From Adlercreutzia equolifaciens DSM 19450 (GTDB lineage: Bacteria; Actinomycetota; Coriobacteriia; Coriobacteriales; Eggerthellaceae): a DNA stretch of 64,000 bases. Below, one piece after another: positions 48,929-58,111 of this stretch; position 1 is the stretch's first letter, and each line of letters begins with the position of its first letter. The position numbers were made by a program, and so were the translations under genes. Location: positions 2,604,001 through 2,668,000 of the forward strand of contig NC_022567.1 of NCBI RefSeq assembly GCF_000478885.1, given 5' to 3'. The notes beneath the pieces were generated by a model. It searched no databases. It saw only the letters and a program-made list of their open reading frames with translations, and had not been told where the DNA came from.

Positions 48929-50248
48929 ATGTCCCATGCAGCATCGCAGACGCACGCCACAGCGACTCAAACAACGCCGCACCGTCTGCTGTACTTCTTC
49001 GTTGCCTTCGTCCTGCTCATGTTCTTCGGGCTCATCTATGCCTGGTCGCTGTTCGTCGATCCGCTGGAGGCGGAATTCGGCTGGGATCGCTCGGCCACCT
49101 CAGTGGTGTTCACGCTCTCCATCATCACCTTCTGCGCCGGCATGCTCGTAGCGGGCGCGCTGGAAGAGCGCACGTCCCCGCGCACGGTCATGCTCATCAC
49201 CGCCGCCTGCCTGGGATTGGGGCTTATCGCTTCGGCCTTCACCGAATCGCTGCCCTTCATTTACGCCACCTACGGCGTGTTGGTGGGAGCCGGCGTGGGC
49301 CTTGGCACCGACGTGGTCATGTCCGTCACGCTGAAATGGTTCCCCGATAAGCAAGGCCTGGCTTCTGGCGCCATGCTCATGGGCTTCGGCGGCGGCACCA
49401 TGCTGCTGTCCCCCGTTGTCACTACGATGCTGGGCGCGCTCGGATGGCGCATGACCTTCGGCGCACTGGGGGCCGTTTTCGTCGTGCTGGTGGGGGCCGG
49501 CGCCTTCATCATGAAGCTGCCGACGCCGGAGTACGTGAAACCCCTGCTTGAGAAGGCGCGGCAGAACGCCACCGTGGCAGCCGTCGACATGACCGGCTCC
49601 CAAATGGTGCGCACGCCGACGTTCTGGGTGTTCATGGTGTATTTGATGCTCGTCACCTGCGGTGGTCTGGCGCTCATCAGCCAAGCAGTGCCGGCGGCCA
49701 TGGAGTTGCTCATGGGCGCAGGCGCGGGAGCGGGAGCGAGCGGCGCGGCGGCTGGCGCGGGCGCCAGCGCCGTGCTATCCGAAGCCGAGGCGCTTATGCT
49801 GGCTACCGCGGCCATGGGCAGCGTGTCGGCCATGAACGGGCTCGGGCGCCTCATCAACGGATTCATCTGGGACAAGTTCGGCTATCGCGTGTGCCTCACT
49901 TGGATCGCCGTGGCCTTCGCCGCGGGCATGCTCTGCTGCGCCTTCGCCATGATGGGCGGCAACTTCCCGCTGCTCGTCGCCGGATTCATGTTGCTCGGCC
50001 TCATGTACGGTGGGAATATGTGCTCGATGTCGGCCATGGTGGGCACGTTTTTCGGCCCGAAGTACTACGGCATCAACTACGCCATCGCCACCTGCCAGAT
50101 GATCCCGGCCGCCATCGTAGGTCCGCAGATTCTCGCCCTCTCGCAAATGGGATCGGGCAGCTACCTCGGCGCCTTCTGGGTCTTCTTCGGCGTGGCCATC
50201 GCGGCCCTGGCGGTTTCCTTCTTCATCAAGCCCCCGAAGGCCGCGTAG
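48929..50248 (+). CDS. MFS transporter, OFA (oxalate/formate antiporter) family
   Basis: A 439-residue membrane protein with twelve helices. The start MSHAASQTHATATQTTPHRL has AAGGGGGAG upstream. Helix 1 reads YFFVAFVLLMFFGLIYAWSL, followed by FGWDRSATSVVFTLSI, the OFA opening pattern (xAWSxFxxPLxxxFGWsxxxxxxxF). A Gly/Ala-rich loop (GAGAGAGASGAAAGAGA) lies between helices 6 and 7. It probably exchanges carboxylates such as oxalate, formate or a product of a neighbouring flavoprotein reductase. It is a single gene. Confidence 0.9.
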   Translation: MSHAASQTHATATQTTPHRLLYFFVAFVLLMFFGLIYAWSLFVDPLEAEFGWDRSATSVVFTLSIITFCAGMLVAGALEERTSPRTVMLITAACLGLGLIASAFTESLPFIYATYGVLVGAGVGLGTDVVMSVTLKWFPDKQGLASGAMLMGFGGGTMLLSPVVTTMLGALGWRMTFGALGAVFVVLVGAGAFIMKLPTPEYVKPLLEKARQNATVAAVDMTGSQMVRTPTFWVFMVYLMLVTCGGLALISQAVPAAMELLMGAGAGAGASGAAAGAGASAVLSEAEALMLATAAMGSVSAMNGLGRLINGFIWDKFGYRVCLTWIAVAFAAGMLCCAFAMMGGNFPLLVAGFMLLGLMYGGNMCSMSAMVGTFFGPKYYGINYAIATCQMIPAAIVGPQILALSQMGSGSYLGAFWVFFGVAIAALAVSFFIKPPKAA

Positions 50249-50374
50249 CGCGGCGAGCGCTTCCAAACCTGCATCGGCCGTGCGGCCAAATCCATAGGTA
50301 GATGAAGTACTCGGAAAATCTTTCCGTACTCGTTGGAGAAACCTGCCCAGCGCGCTGCCGACCCAGCTCCAACG
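50249..50374. other. Intergenic after the OFA transporter
   Basis: No gene or terminator is recognised in these bases. Together with the fold-back element and the hairpin that follow, they make a 539-base gap between convergent genes. Confidence 0.3.
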
Positions 50375-50537
50375 GTGACAAAATGAGGGAGCTTCGTGCA
50401 CGAAAATCGACTTATATAGACTTTTGAAACAGCGGGGAGCACATTTTGAGGCTTATATAGCGTTCTTTCTCCCTTTCCGCATCCCCGAATGTCTATATAA
50501 GTCGATTTTTGTGCACGAGAAGGCCTTGTTTTGTCAC
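50375..50537. repeat. Fold-back element with about 47-bp inverted arms
   Basis: The arms at 50375-50421 and 50491-50537 are inverted copies. The inner 28 bases (from TCGTGCAC to CTTATATAGAC) match at 27 of 28; the outer ~19 are imperfect but share GTGACAAAA. The 69-base centre has no gene. The structure resembles a miniature inverted-repeat element, or it could fold as a very long RNA hairpin. Confidence 0.75.
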
Positions 50538-50582
50538 GGAAACGGCGGAGACCGTGGAAACGAAAGAGACGTGGAACAAAAT

Positions 50583-50616
50583 AAGGCGCACCGGGGCTGC
50601 TAGCCCGGCGCGCCTT
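50583..50616. terminator. Hairpin terminator
   Basis: AAGGCGC-A-CCGGG pairs with CCCGG-C-GCGCCTT across one mismatch; read leftward it is followed by ATTTTG. It can terminate the leftward gene at 50788-51333. The bases from 50617 to 50787 hold nothing recognisable. Confidence 0.6.
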
Positions 50617-50787
50617 TGAGCGGCTACGTGTTTGGCGACGACGCGTTTTCAAAATCACGAGACCACGCAGTTTGCAGGCCGCGAAGCTGCGCACGCGCGA
50701 AATCGTGGGCTACGAAGTTGTGTGCGCAAAATGCCAGGTCCCCGAGACTCACCAGCTTGCGAGCTGACAAGCTCTGCAGAGAGCATC

Positions 50788-51333
50788 TTATCGATCCTTG
50801 TTCGAGCACAGCAGCAGGATGCCGGCCACCAGCGAGCAGAAGATGAGGGTGCATACGTCGAAGGCGACGGTGTTGGCCTTGGTGCCCTTGTAGATGCCCC
50901 AGGAGATGACCGACATGGGGATCATCCATGCCAGCGGGATGATGAGCCAGCACGAGCCCACCAGCGACAGGATGCAGAAGATAAACGCCACCAGGCGCAG
51001 ATTGCGGTCGGCGTCGGTCATGGGATAGAGGGCCGCAGGCGCCGCCGGAGCCACGGGCTGGGCGTACACTTGCTGATAAGCCGGCTGCGGCTGCTCGTAG
51101 GTAGCCTGATAGGGCTGCTGGTAGGTTTGCTGGGCCTGATAGGGGTCATAGCCCTGGCCGGCGCCGTAGGGTTGCTGCGCCTGGTAGGGGTCGTAAGCCT
51201 GCTGAGCGGTTGGGTCGGTGTCGTAGGACTGCGCGGCCTGCCCCTGGCCCTGCGCGTTGTCGAAAGCCTGGGCCGGATCGGGCGCAGCGGGCGGCTCGGG
51301 CATGGTGCTGAAGGGATTCTGCTGGTCAGTCAT
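50788..51333 (-). CDS. Membrane protein with a Gln/Tyr-rich repeat tail
   Basis: A 181-residue protein. The N-terminal ~115 residues are low-complexity, built on repeats of YDPYQAQQ(P/T)Y and similar (DPYQAQQPYGAGQGYDPYQA). Two hydrophobic helices follow (AFIFCILSLVGSCWLIIPLA; VAFDVCTLIFCSLVAGILLL), with a short loop ending in GIYKGTKANT. Such proline/glutamine-tail proteins with a two-helix module are common in actinobacteria, with no settled function. The tail probably lies in the cytosol and mediates contacts. It is a single gene, ribosome site GGAGGT. Confidence 0.8.
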   Translation of the reverse strand: MTDQQNPFSTMPEPPAAPDPAQAFDNAQGQGQAAQSYDTDPTAQQAYDPYQAQQPYGAGQGYDPYQAQQTYQQPYQATYEQPQPAYQQVYAQPVAPAAPAALYPMTDADRNLRLVAFIFCILSLVGSCWLIIPLAWMIPMSVISWGIYKGTKANTVAFDVCTLIFCSLVAGILLLCSNKDR

Positions 51334-51430
51334 GGGAGATACCTCCTGTTTCGAAATGTCATGCTGCCAGTATAGCCCCTTCTCCGCCCCCCACGCCTTA
51401 CGAATCGACTTTCATTGTTGTAAGAGAAAC

Positions 51431-51456
51431 GAGAGCCCGCGTGTCGGCGGGCTCTC
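51431..51456 (-). terminator. Terminator of the flavoprotein gene
   Basis: GAGAGCCCGC and GCGGGCTCTC pair perfectly over 10 bp with a 6-base loop, 30 bases beyond the leftward flavoprotein stop; the sequence after it reads GTTTCTC. Confidence 0.7.
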
Positions 51457-51485
51457 GAGGGGAGGGTGTGGGTATGGAAACGTCG

Positions 51486-53129
51486 CTACAAGCTCGCTAC
51501 GTGCTTGCCGGCGAGATAGCCGCCGGTGATGGCGCGGCCGATGGAAAGCCCCAGCACGTCCATCGGGTAGTCGACGCCGCCGTAGAAGCAGCCGGACACG
51601 TTGCCCACGGCGAACAGGCCGTCGATGGGCGTGTGCTCGTCAGCTTTCAGCACTTGGTTGTCGGCGTTAATGAGCAGGCCGCCGATGATGGCCGAAAGTC
51701 CCATACCGAACTCGTGGGGCACCACGATGAACGGCGGGGTGTCGATGGCGCGCATGAACGTGGAGTTCTTGCCGAAGTCGTCATCGGAGCCCTTGGCGCA
51801 AAGCTCGTTGTAGCGATCCACCGTTTTCTGCACGGCTGCGGCGTCCAACTCGTAGGCGCCCGATTCCGTATCGGCGGCCATGGCGGCGCAGGCCTCCTCG
51901 ATGGTGTTGCCCTCGTAGAACCACTTGCAGTTCGAGGCGTCGATCTCCGGGTCGATGGCCTTCCACTCCGCAATCTGGTCCTGCCACTTCGCGTCCACGA
52001 TGGTGTACAGGTTGCCCGCCTTGGCGTCGCCGCCGGCCTCGTGGATGTACTCGCGCACATAGTTGTTCAGGTAGCCCTGCATGGGGCCCTCGCACATAAA
52101 GCGCTCGCCCTTGGCGTTCACCAGCAGATGCGGCGTATCCACACGGCCCACGCGGGCGTCATGGATCATCTTGGTGTGCGTCGTCGGCTCAATCTCGCCG
52201 CCGGCCCACACACCCATCTTGTGGCCGTCGCCGGTGCGGTTCATCTGGCAGGGCGGGAACTCCTTGATGTCGGGGCAGTAGTAAGCCACCATCTCCGGGT
52301 CGCACTGGTAGTCGCCCGTAGCCAGAATGACGCCCTTGCTAGCGTTGAACAGCACATTCTTGCCGTCCTCCTCGCACACCACGCCGGTCACGCGGCCGGA
52401 CTCGTCGGTAACGAGCTGCTGGGCCGGGCAGCTGAAGAAGAACTCCACCCCCGCGCTTTCGGCAATGGGGGCGATGGCTTTCACCACCTCGTCGTGGCCG
52501 ATGCGGAAGTAGGTGTTGGCGTGCAGGTACACGTCGTAGCCGTTGATGTGCAGCACGCGGTCGGCCTGGGGCTCATCGGAATTCACCTCGATGCCGCCGG
52601 CGGACGCGGCCTCGCGGAACCAGGACAGCGCCTCGAAGGAGTTGTCGGCCCAGGCTTCCAGAAGAGCGCGGTTGCTGCGGTGGTCGGCCAACTTGATGAG
52701 ATAGCTGATAAGGGCTTGCTTGCCTGCTTCGCTCGTCTGGTTCAAATCGACGCCAGCGGCCATGTTGCCCTGGGAGGAAGGCGTGGCCTCGCGCTGCACA
52801 CAGGCAATCTTGGCACCAGCTTCAGCGGCCGACATGGCGGCAGCCATGCCCGAGACGCCGGCGCCCACGACGACGACCTCAAAGTCGCGCGTCTCATCGA
52901 ACTCCGTAATGGGTTCAGGCGCGATGAGGAAGCTGGGCGTACCGTCGGCAGCGCGCGTCGCGCCCGAGCCGTTATCGGCCATAGACGCGCTCTTCGGCTG
53001 AGGCGCGCACCCGGCCAGCGAAGCTCCGGCAGCGACGGCTGTAGCGAGCCCGCCGAGCTTGAACAGACTACGCCGGCTGAGCGAGCCGGCGGTGGAACTG
53101 GCGACATGCATGTTGGCGATCTTGTTCAT
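51486..53129 (-). CDS. Tat-exported FAD flavoprotein, fumarate reductase-like
   Basis: A 547-residue extracytoplasmic reductase. The Tat motif is SRRSLFK (18-24), after a longer than usual N-region, and the lipobox is LAGC (Cys41). FAD-binding VVGAGVSGMAAAMSAAEAGA starts at about 87. Further family signatures are GRVTGVVCEEDGKNVLFNAS, GVILATGDYQCD and GLFAVGNVSGCFYGGVDYPM. It has no own haem or FMN domain. It probably reduces an organic electron acceptor, receiving electrons from a separate membrane carrier. The divergent LuxR gene at 53526 is the likely regulator. Confidence 0.9.
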   Translation of the reverse strand: MNKIANMHVASSTAGSLSRRSLFKLGGLATAVAAGASLAGCAPQPKSASMADNGSGATRAADGTPSFLIAPEPITEFDETRDFEVVVVGAGVSGMAAAMSAAEAGAKIACVQREATPSSQGNMAAGVDLNQTSEAGKQALISYLIKLADHRSNRALLEAWADNSFEALSWFREAASAGGIEVNSDEPQADRVLHINGYDVYLHANTYFRIGHDEVVKAIAPIAESAGVEFFFSCPAQQLVTDESGRVTGVVCEEDGKNVLFNASKGVILATGDYQCDPEMVAYYCPDIKEFPPCQMNRTGDGHKMGVWAGGEIEPTTHTKMIHDARVGRVDTPHLLVNAKGERFMCEGPMQGYLNNYVREYIHEAGGDAKAGNLYTIVDAKWQDQIAEWKAIDPEIDASNCKWFYEGNTIEEACAAMAADTESGAYELDAAAVQKTVDRYNELCAKGSDDDFGKNSTFMRAIDTPPFIVVPHEFGMGLSAIIGGLLINADNQVLKADEHTPIDGLFAVGNVSGCFYGGVDYPMDVLGLSIGRAITGGYLAGKHVASL

Positions 53130-53525
53130 GGGAACCCTCCTATGTGTTCTCTTTTCCCTTCCGCCGGCCCCGAGCGTTCCTTGCGACTTCGCGGCGCCGA
53201 ACGGCTTTGCTGGCTCTCACTATGCCTGCTCGAGCTCCACCGCACATCTACCGCGCAGCACTTTCGCTGTTTATCTTTGTAAACAGGTGGCATAAACACC
53301 CTGTTTTCCTGGGGAAGCGCCAGCCCTACCGTCAATCTTATCGGCACTAGCGTTCCATGTTTCTGAGCGGTTGCCGACGTGCCCCGCACTCTTCTCACAA
53401 CGAGAGCACCAGCTGCGGCCACGGCCATTCGCCCCCGCAGAGAACCCGTCACGTTATAATGGTCGCTGTTGACACCACGAAAGCACGACCCTTGCAGCCA
53501 AAGGCGGACAAGAGGGGGTAACGCC
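53130..53525 (+). promoter_or_regulatory. Divergent promoter region, TATAAT at 53455
   Basis: This 396-base gap separates the flavoprotein and the LuxR gene. A consensus TATAAT (extended form GTTATAAT) lies at 53455-53460, 65 bases before the LuxR start, without a recognisable -35 box, as expected for an activated promoter. No gene was found here. Confidence 0.4.
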
Positions 53526-54944
53526 ATGGCCCACAATGAAGCTGCACCAAAGCACTCACTCATGCGTTTGCTCGATATGCCCCAAGCCTTCCTCGGCTTT
53601 GCCCTGTGGCGCGCCTGGGTGTCGCTCACCTATGCGAATCCCTCGGTGCCCATGCCCGTCAGCGGCACCGCCGGCCAGTTCGCCTACGATGTGGTGCTCG
53701 CCGGCAGCGCTATCGTCATCGCCCTGCTCTCCAGCCGCATCGCGCCTTTGGCCGGGCGACGCTGGGTCTATGGGACCATCGCTCTTCTGCTTGGGTTCTC
53801 CGTGGCGGCGAACGTGGCGGCTCTGGCATTGCCCGCAACCACCGACGCCCTTGTTGCGCCGGCAACCCTGGCCGGCGGCATCGGCTCGGCCCTTCTCATT
53901 CTGCTGTGGTGCGAAATCTACAGCTGCCTCAGCCCTACCCGCGTGGCGCTGTACTACGCGCTCGCTATCATCGGTGGGGTCGTGCTTACCTTTGTGCTTC
54001 AGGGCTTCAGCGATGAGTACCTTTACGGGGCGCTACTCGTGCTGCCAGCGCTTTCGGCGGCCCTGGCCCATCGCTCCTACCGGCTCTACGTCCCGGCAGA
54101 AGATCGGCCCATCGCCGCCAACCGTCGGCTCATTCCCTGGAAGTTCTTCCTTATCCTCGCCCTCTTCGAGCTGGTGGCCAGCTACAGCTCCGCCCATATT
54201 CGCAGCGCCTACCCCCTGCTGGTCGGCTCCCATTCCACCGCGACCACCTTGGTCGGCGGTCTTGTGCTGTTCGCGTGGGTGTGGTGGTTCTCTAACCGAC
54301 TGCCCTTGTCCGCCTTGTACCGGGCGCCGGTCATCCTCCTTTGCTGCGGGCTCCTCATCGTGCCGCTATTCGGCCTTGGCGGCAATTTGGCCGGCAGTTT
54401 CTGCACAGCCCTGGGCGTGATGCTCTTCAACGCCATCGTGTTTCTGTTCCTCTGCGACATCTCCAAGCGCTTCGGCGTGAGTGCGCTTCTGCTGTTCGGC
54501 ATCGAGGAGTCGCTGATTCTCGTGAGTTGGGTCGGCCGCGAGGGGGCGCTCCTCTTCGATGGATCCGGCCTGTTCGGAGGCACGGGACCGGCCATCGGTG
54601 CCGTAGTCGCCATTGCGGCCATTGTGGCGGTGGCAACTCTCGTGCTTAACGAACGCGAGATCGGCGAGCGCTGGGGCATCGCCTTCATGGGCAAGCGACC
54701 ACCCGAGGAGAACGAGCGCACGCGTCTGGCGCGTCGCTGCGCCACCGTGGCCGAAGCGCGCCGCCTCACGCCACGCGAACGGGAGGTGATGGAGCTGCTT
54801 GCTCAGGGCAAGTCGCTTTCCGGCGTGGCCCACGAACTCATCATCGCCGAGGGCACCGCGAAGGCCCACACCCGCCACATCTACGAGAAGCTCGGCATCA
54901 ATACCCGTCAAGAATTGCTCGATTTGCTGATGACGGAGCAGTAG
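53526..54944 (+). CDS. LuxR-family regulator with multi-helix membrane domain
   Basis: A 472-residue protein; the start MAHNEAAPKHSLMRLLDMPQ follows GAGGGGG. About twelve hydrophobic helices (for example FAYDVVLAGSAIVIALLSSR; YGALLVLPALSAALAHRSY) lead to a C-terminal LuxR/GerE helix-turn-helix: RLTPREREVMELLAQGKSLS, LIIAEGTAKAHTRHIYEKLG, NTRQELLDLL. It is divergent from the flavoprotein at 51486-53129 and probably senses its substrate through the membrane part. Its 3' end overlaps the convergent LysR gene by 47 bases. Confidence 0.9.
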   Translation: MAHNEAAPKHSLMRLLDMPQAFLGFALWRAWVSLTYANPSVPMPVSGTAGQFAYDVVLAGSAIVIALLSSRIAPLAGRRWVYGTIALLLGFSVAANVAALALPATTDALVAPATLAGGIGSALLILLWCEIYSCLSPTRVALYYALAIIGGVVLTFVLQGFSDEYLYGALLVLPALSAALAHRSYRLYVPAEDRPIAANRRLIPWKFFLILALFELVASYSSAHIRSAYPLLVGSHSTATTLVGGLVLFAWVWWFSNRLPLSALYRAPVILLCCGLLIVPLFGLGGNLAGSFCTALGVMLFNAIVFLFLCDISKRFGVSALLLFGIEESLILVSWVGREGALLFDGSGLFGGTGPAIGAVVAIAAIVAVATLVLNEREIGERWGIAFMGKRPPEENERTRLARRCATVAEARRLTPREREVMELLAQGKSLSGVAHELIIAEGTAKAHTRHIYEKLGINTRQELLDLLMTEQ

Positions 54945-55854
54945 CAAGGTCTCCGGCGCGCTCCCCCGACAACAAGACAAATTGCTCGGCATATTCGAAA
55001 AATCTGGTCAGCGCAGGGCTCAAGCGATCTGTGCGAAAAAAGAAGCACAGTGGGAAAGAGATGTCCTCTTCCTCAAGGGGGATCGCCCGCAGGTAATCCC
55101 TATGAGGAAACTGCAGCGACGCAGGCGTAAGGGCATATCCTTTGCATTCGCTCAGCTTAAGCCCGAGCGTCTCAATCTGCTCAGTACGTCGTATGTCGCA
55201 GGGAGCACAACCGCGCTGCGTAAAAAATCTCAATATCTCTTCGTTCATGCGGCTGAATCCTTCGGCCCGATCGTCGAGAACCACCAAAGGCTCACCAGCA
55301 AGCTGCTCCAACGCTAGCGTCTCGCATCCCGCCAACGCATTGTCTTCATGAATCGTTGCCACAATTCTCTCACGAAGAAACAACCTCATGTTCATCGGGG
55401 GCTTCAGTTCCGTGGGAAGCCCGATACCAAAGGCAAGATCGCACCGGCCCTCCTCCACCGCGCTCAAACCCACAACAGGAGGATTCGATTCCAACTTGAC
55501 GCGAAGAGCAGATTGCTCGAGGGAGAGAAACGCCAACAACGGCTCAAGATAACACGGTATCCAAAAATCCGGACAGCTCAGTCGTATGACTGGCACATCC
55601 TCCGCGAGTCGACCAAGCTCATCAAGCACATGAGTGTAATGGGCCTGCATGGCAGAGAAGTCGGCAATAACCGCTCGTCCCGCATCGGTCAGCTCCACTT
55701 TGCGAGTCGTACGATTAAATAGCCGAGCCCCCAGCGCCCGCTCCACAGCGTCAACGTGACGGCTCACAGCCGAATGAGACATGTGCAGCCTTCGCGCCGT
55801 CTCCGTGTAGCTGAGTGTTTCCGCCAGCACGAGCAACTCGGGCACATATTCCAT
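54898..55854 (-). CDS. LysR-family transcriptional regulator
   Basis: A 318-residue regulator starting at MEYVPELLVLAETLSYTETA; an in-frame GTG a few codons earlier (55869) is possible. The helix-turn-helix is YTETARRLHMSHSAVSRHVD, followed by AVERALGARLFNRTTRKVEL. The effector domain begins near VPVIRLSCPDFWIPCYLEPL (about 90) and contains CDLAFGIGLP. It is divergent from two flavoprotein genes and overlaps the LuxR gene at its 3' end. The palindrome TTTGTGCACAAA (55907-55918) in the shared gap is a good candidate site. Confidence 0.93.
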   Translation of the reverse strand: MEYVPELLVLAETLSYTETARRLHMSHSAVSRHVDAVERALGARLFNRTTRKVELTDAGRAVIADFSAMQAHYTHVLDELGRLAEDVPVIRLSCPDFWIPCYLEPLLAFLSLEQSALRVKLESNPPVVGLSAVEEGRCDLAFGIGLPTELKPPMNMRLFLRERIVATIHEDNALAGCETLALEQLAGEPLVVLDDRAEGFSRMNEEILRFFTQRGCAPCDIRRTEQIETLGLKLSECKGYALTPASLQFPHRDYLRAIPLEEEDISFPLCFFFRTDRLSPALTRFFEYAEQFVLLSGERAGDLATAPSSANRAILDGY

Positions 55855-55906
55855 GTTGAGCACCACAACCCCCTGATCCCCTTTGTCGTTGTAGCGAATT
55901 GTACGG

Positions 55907-55918
55907 TTTGTGCACAAA
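55907..55918. promoter_or_regulatory. Palindrome TTTGTGCACAAA, probable LysR site
   Basis: A perfect 12-bp palindrome, containing the T-N(x)-A type dyad used by LysR proteins, lies between the divergent LysR and flavoprotein starts, 53 bases upstream of the LysR ATG. Confidence 0.55.
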
Positions 55919-56021
55919 TCACGCAACAACTTGCAAAAGACCCTCGGGCGAACCGATCCCATAATGAACGACAGCAGGGGCGAGGGCGTCTCGCCGACAA
56001 GATTCGAACATAGGAGGGAAC

Positions 56022-57953
56022 ATGGGACACGGAAAGAACCACGTCATCGATCGCAGACGGTTTGTGCAAGCAAGCTCGGTCGCAGCGGCAGCTCTGGCCT
56101 TAGGCGCGACGGGATGCGCTTCGTCACACCCCGTCGCAGAGACGGGCGGCACGACAACTCAATTTGTCGCAGGAACCTACCAGGCCACGGCACTCGGCAA
56201 GAAGAGCGATATCACCGTCGAGGTCGTCTTCTCCGACACTGCCATCGACAGCGTCCGCGTCGTCGATCACGGAGAAACCGAACGCATCGCCGCACCGGCG
56301 TTTGAGAAGATCCCTGAGATCATCGTAGCATCACAATCACTCGCCGTCGACGCGGTGACAGGAGCGACGCTTTCATCCCTCGCGCTGCTCTCGGCCGTAG
56401 AAGACTGCGCGCGTCAAGCCGATGGCGACGTGAGCGCTTTGAAGCGTGCGGAGGTTCCCAAAGAGCAGCCAACCGACGAGGAGATCGAATGCGACCTCGC
56501 CGTCATAGGCGCCGGCATTTCTGGAATGGCATCTGCACTAGCAGCTGCTCAGCAGGGAGCGAAGGTCGTCGTGTTCGAGAAGTCCTCGAGCATGGGCGGC
56601 AACGCCCTCGTGAGTGGCGGTTTCATCGAGTATGCCAACGCACCCGAAGAATTACGCGTCGAAGTGAACGACGGCTACCTGAAGATCTTCCAAGAAGTTC
56701 TTCAGTTCAATCGAGACGCCGGGCTTGACGCCTCTCTGGTAGATGAGGTGCAGCAACAATGGGACGACTACTACGCAAACGGGAACACCAAACTCTTTAG
56801 CTCGCCCGAATTCCTTGCGCTGCAACTCTGCATGCTTGAGGGCAACACCTACGACTTCCAACACACTTATGCAACGGATGTGGAGGGGGGCACGGCATGG
56901 CTCGACACCATGCAGTTTCCCTGGATGCCACTCGTCGCAATTCCCGGTTATTCTTGGGCGCATTTCTCGGGTTCCTCAGAAGACGTGAATGGAGAAGGCT
57001 ATTTCAACGTGTTCGAACGAGAGATGGAAGGACTCGATCTTCGCATCCTGTTCGCCACGCCGGCAACCGAGCTCATCACTGAAAGCGGTCGCGTGACTGG
57101 CGTCATTGGCAGCAGCGCAAACGGCAGCACGTACACCGTGCGCGCTAAAGACGGTGTCGTTATCGCCTCTGGAGGCTATGCCGACAACCAGGATATGCTG
57201 AAAGAGCACGACAAGATGTGGAACTGGAAAGATCTCGACACCTTCCACTGCGACAACAACTACGGACACACTGGAGACGGCATCCGCATGGCCACAGAAG
57301 CAGGCGCCGCCTTCGCCGAATTGCCCTTTAACCAGATGGTCTTCCCCTTCGTGGACACCGTGCTCTACGCCACCGAAACAACCGTCGGAACCACCAATGA
57401 GAGCATCTACGTGAACAAGGCCGGCAAACGCTTCTGCGACGAGGGCGGCAGTCGAACTGACATGACGATCGCCCTGATGGAGCAGGATGGGGGTGTGGGT
57501 TTCCAGGTGGTCGACCACGACAGCTCCATGATCACGGACGGCAAGACCCACACAGGCATGGACGTCGAGTACGCCATTGAGCGGGGCATCCTCTACCGCG
57601 CCGACACACTTGAAGAACTGGCGGGCCTCATGGGCGTCGACGAGGCGACATTCCTGAAAACTGTCGACGATTACAACGAGATGACTCGTACTTTCAACGA
57701 CCCAGAATTCGGCCGATCCAGCTTCGGGCCCAATGCCCCCCTGGACAATCCTCCATTCTATGCATCACCCCGCACCTGGGCGATGCATATCACGATGGAC
57801 GGCATCTCGACCGACTCATCTCACCGCGCGCTCGATGCGGCCGGAAATGTTGTACCGGGACTCTACGTTGTGGGCGAAGCAGCTTGCGGCGGCCGCGGTG
57901 TCGGATCGCTCGGCGCAGGCTATGCGGTGGCGCAATCAATCTACAACGTCTAA
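56022..57953 (+). CDS. Tat-exported flavoprotein with FMN-binding domain
   Basis: A 643-residue reductase. The Tat motif is DRRRFVQ (10-16), and Cys32 follows ALGATG, a lipobox-like site. Residues about 47-130 are an FMN_bind domain, with the flavinylation motif DAVTGAT and acceptor Thr116. The FAD-binding fumarate/urocanate reductase domain starts at CDLAVIGAGISGMASALAAA (about 157) and ends GLYVVGEAACGGRGVGSLGA. Covalent FMN relays electrons to FAD outside the membrane. The substrate is probably an organic acid with a conjugated double bond. Controlled presumably by the divergent LysR. Confidence 0.92.
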   Translation: MGHGKNHVIDRRRFVQASSVAAAALALGATGCASSHPVAETGGTTTQFVAGTYQATALGKKSDITVEVVFSDTAIDSVRVVDHGETERIAAPAFEKIPEIIVASQSLAVDAVTGATLSSLALLSAVEDCARQADGDVSALKRAEVPKEQPTDEEIECDLAVIGAGISGMASALAAAQQGAKVVVFEKSSSMGGNALVSGGFIEYANAPEELRVEVNDGYLKIFQEVLQFNRDAGLDASLVDEVQQQWDDYYANGNTKLFSSPEFLALQLCMLEGNTYDFQHTYATDVEGGTAWLDTMQFPWMPLVAIPGYSWAHFSGSSEDVNGEGYFNVFEREMEGLDLRILFATPATELITESGRVTGVIGSSANGSTYTVRAKDGVVIASGGYADNQDMLKEHDKMWNWKDLDTFHCDNNYGHTGDGIRMATEAGAAFAELPFNQMVFPFVDTVLYATETTVGTTNESIYVNKAGKRFCDEGGSRTDMTIALMEQDGGVGFQVVDHDSSMITDGKTHTGMDVEYAIERGILYRADTLEELAGLMGVDEATFLKTVDDYNEMTRTFNDPEFGRSSFGPNAPLDNPPFYASPRTWAMHITMDGISTDSSHRALDAAGNVVPGLYVVGEAACGGRGVGSLGAGYAVAQSIYNV

Positions 57954-57990
57954 GAACACGCGTTACGATAGATCAAGCCCTCCCCTCCCT

Positions 57991-58022
57991 GGTCGGGCGG
58001 GTAAAACCGCCCGACCGTTTTT
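57991..58022 (+). terminator. Rho-independent terminator
   Basis: GGTCGGGCGG and CCGCCCGACC pair perfectly over 10 bp with a 6-base loop, followed by GTTTTTT. It lies between the two flavoprotein genes and should reduce transcription of the second. Confidence 0.9.
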
Positions 58023-58111
58023 TAAACAGCAACAAGCTCAGTGCGGACTTGAGCTCCAAAGGCTTTTGCCGCGCAATCCCACACTTTCATGGAGAAAAGG
58101 AAGGAACTGAA

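Noticed and set aside
51441..53282. A 613-codon plus-strand frame opposite the second Tat flavoprotein
   Set aside because: Shadow of the leftward flavoprotein; no motif, low-complexity Val/Gly/His composition.
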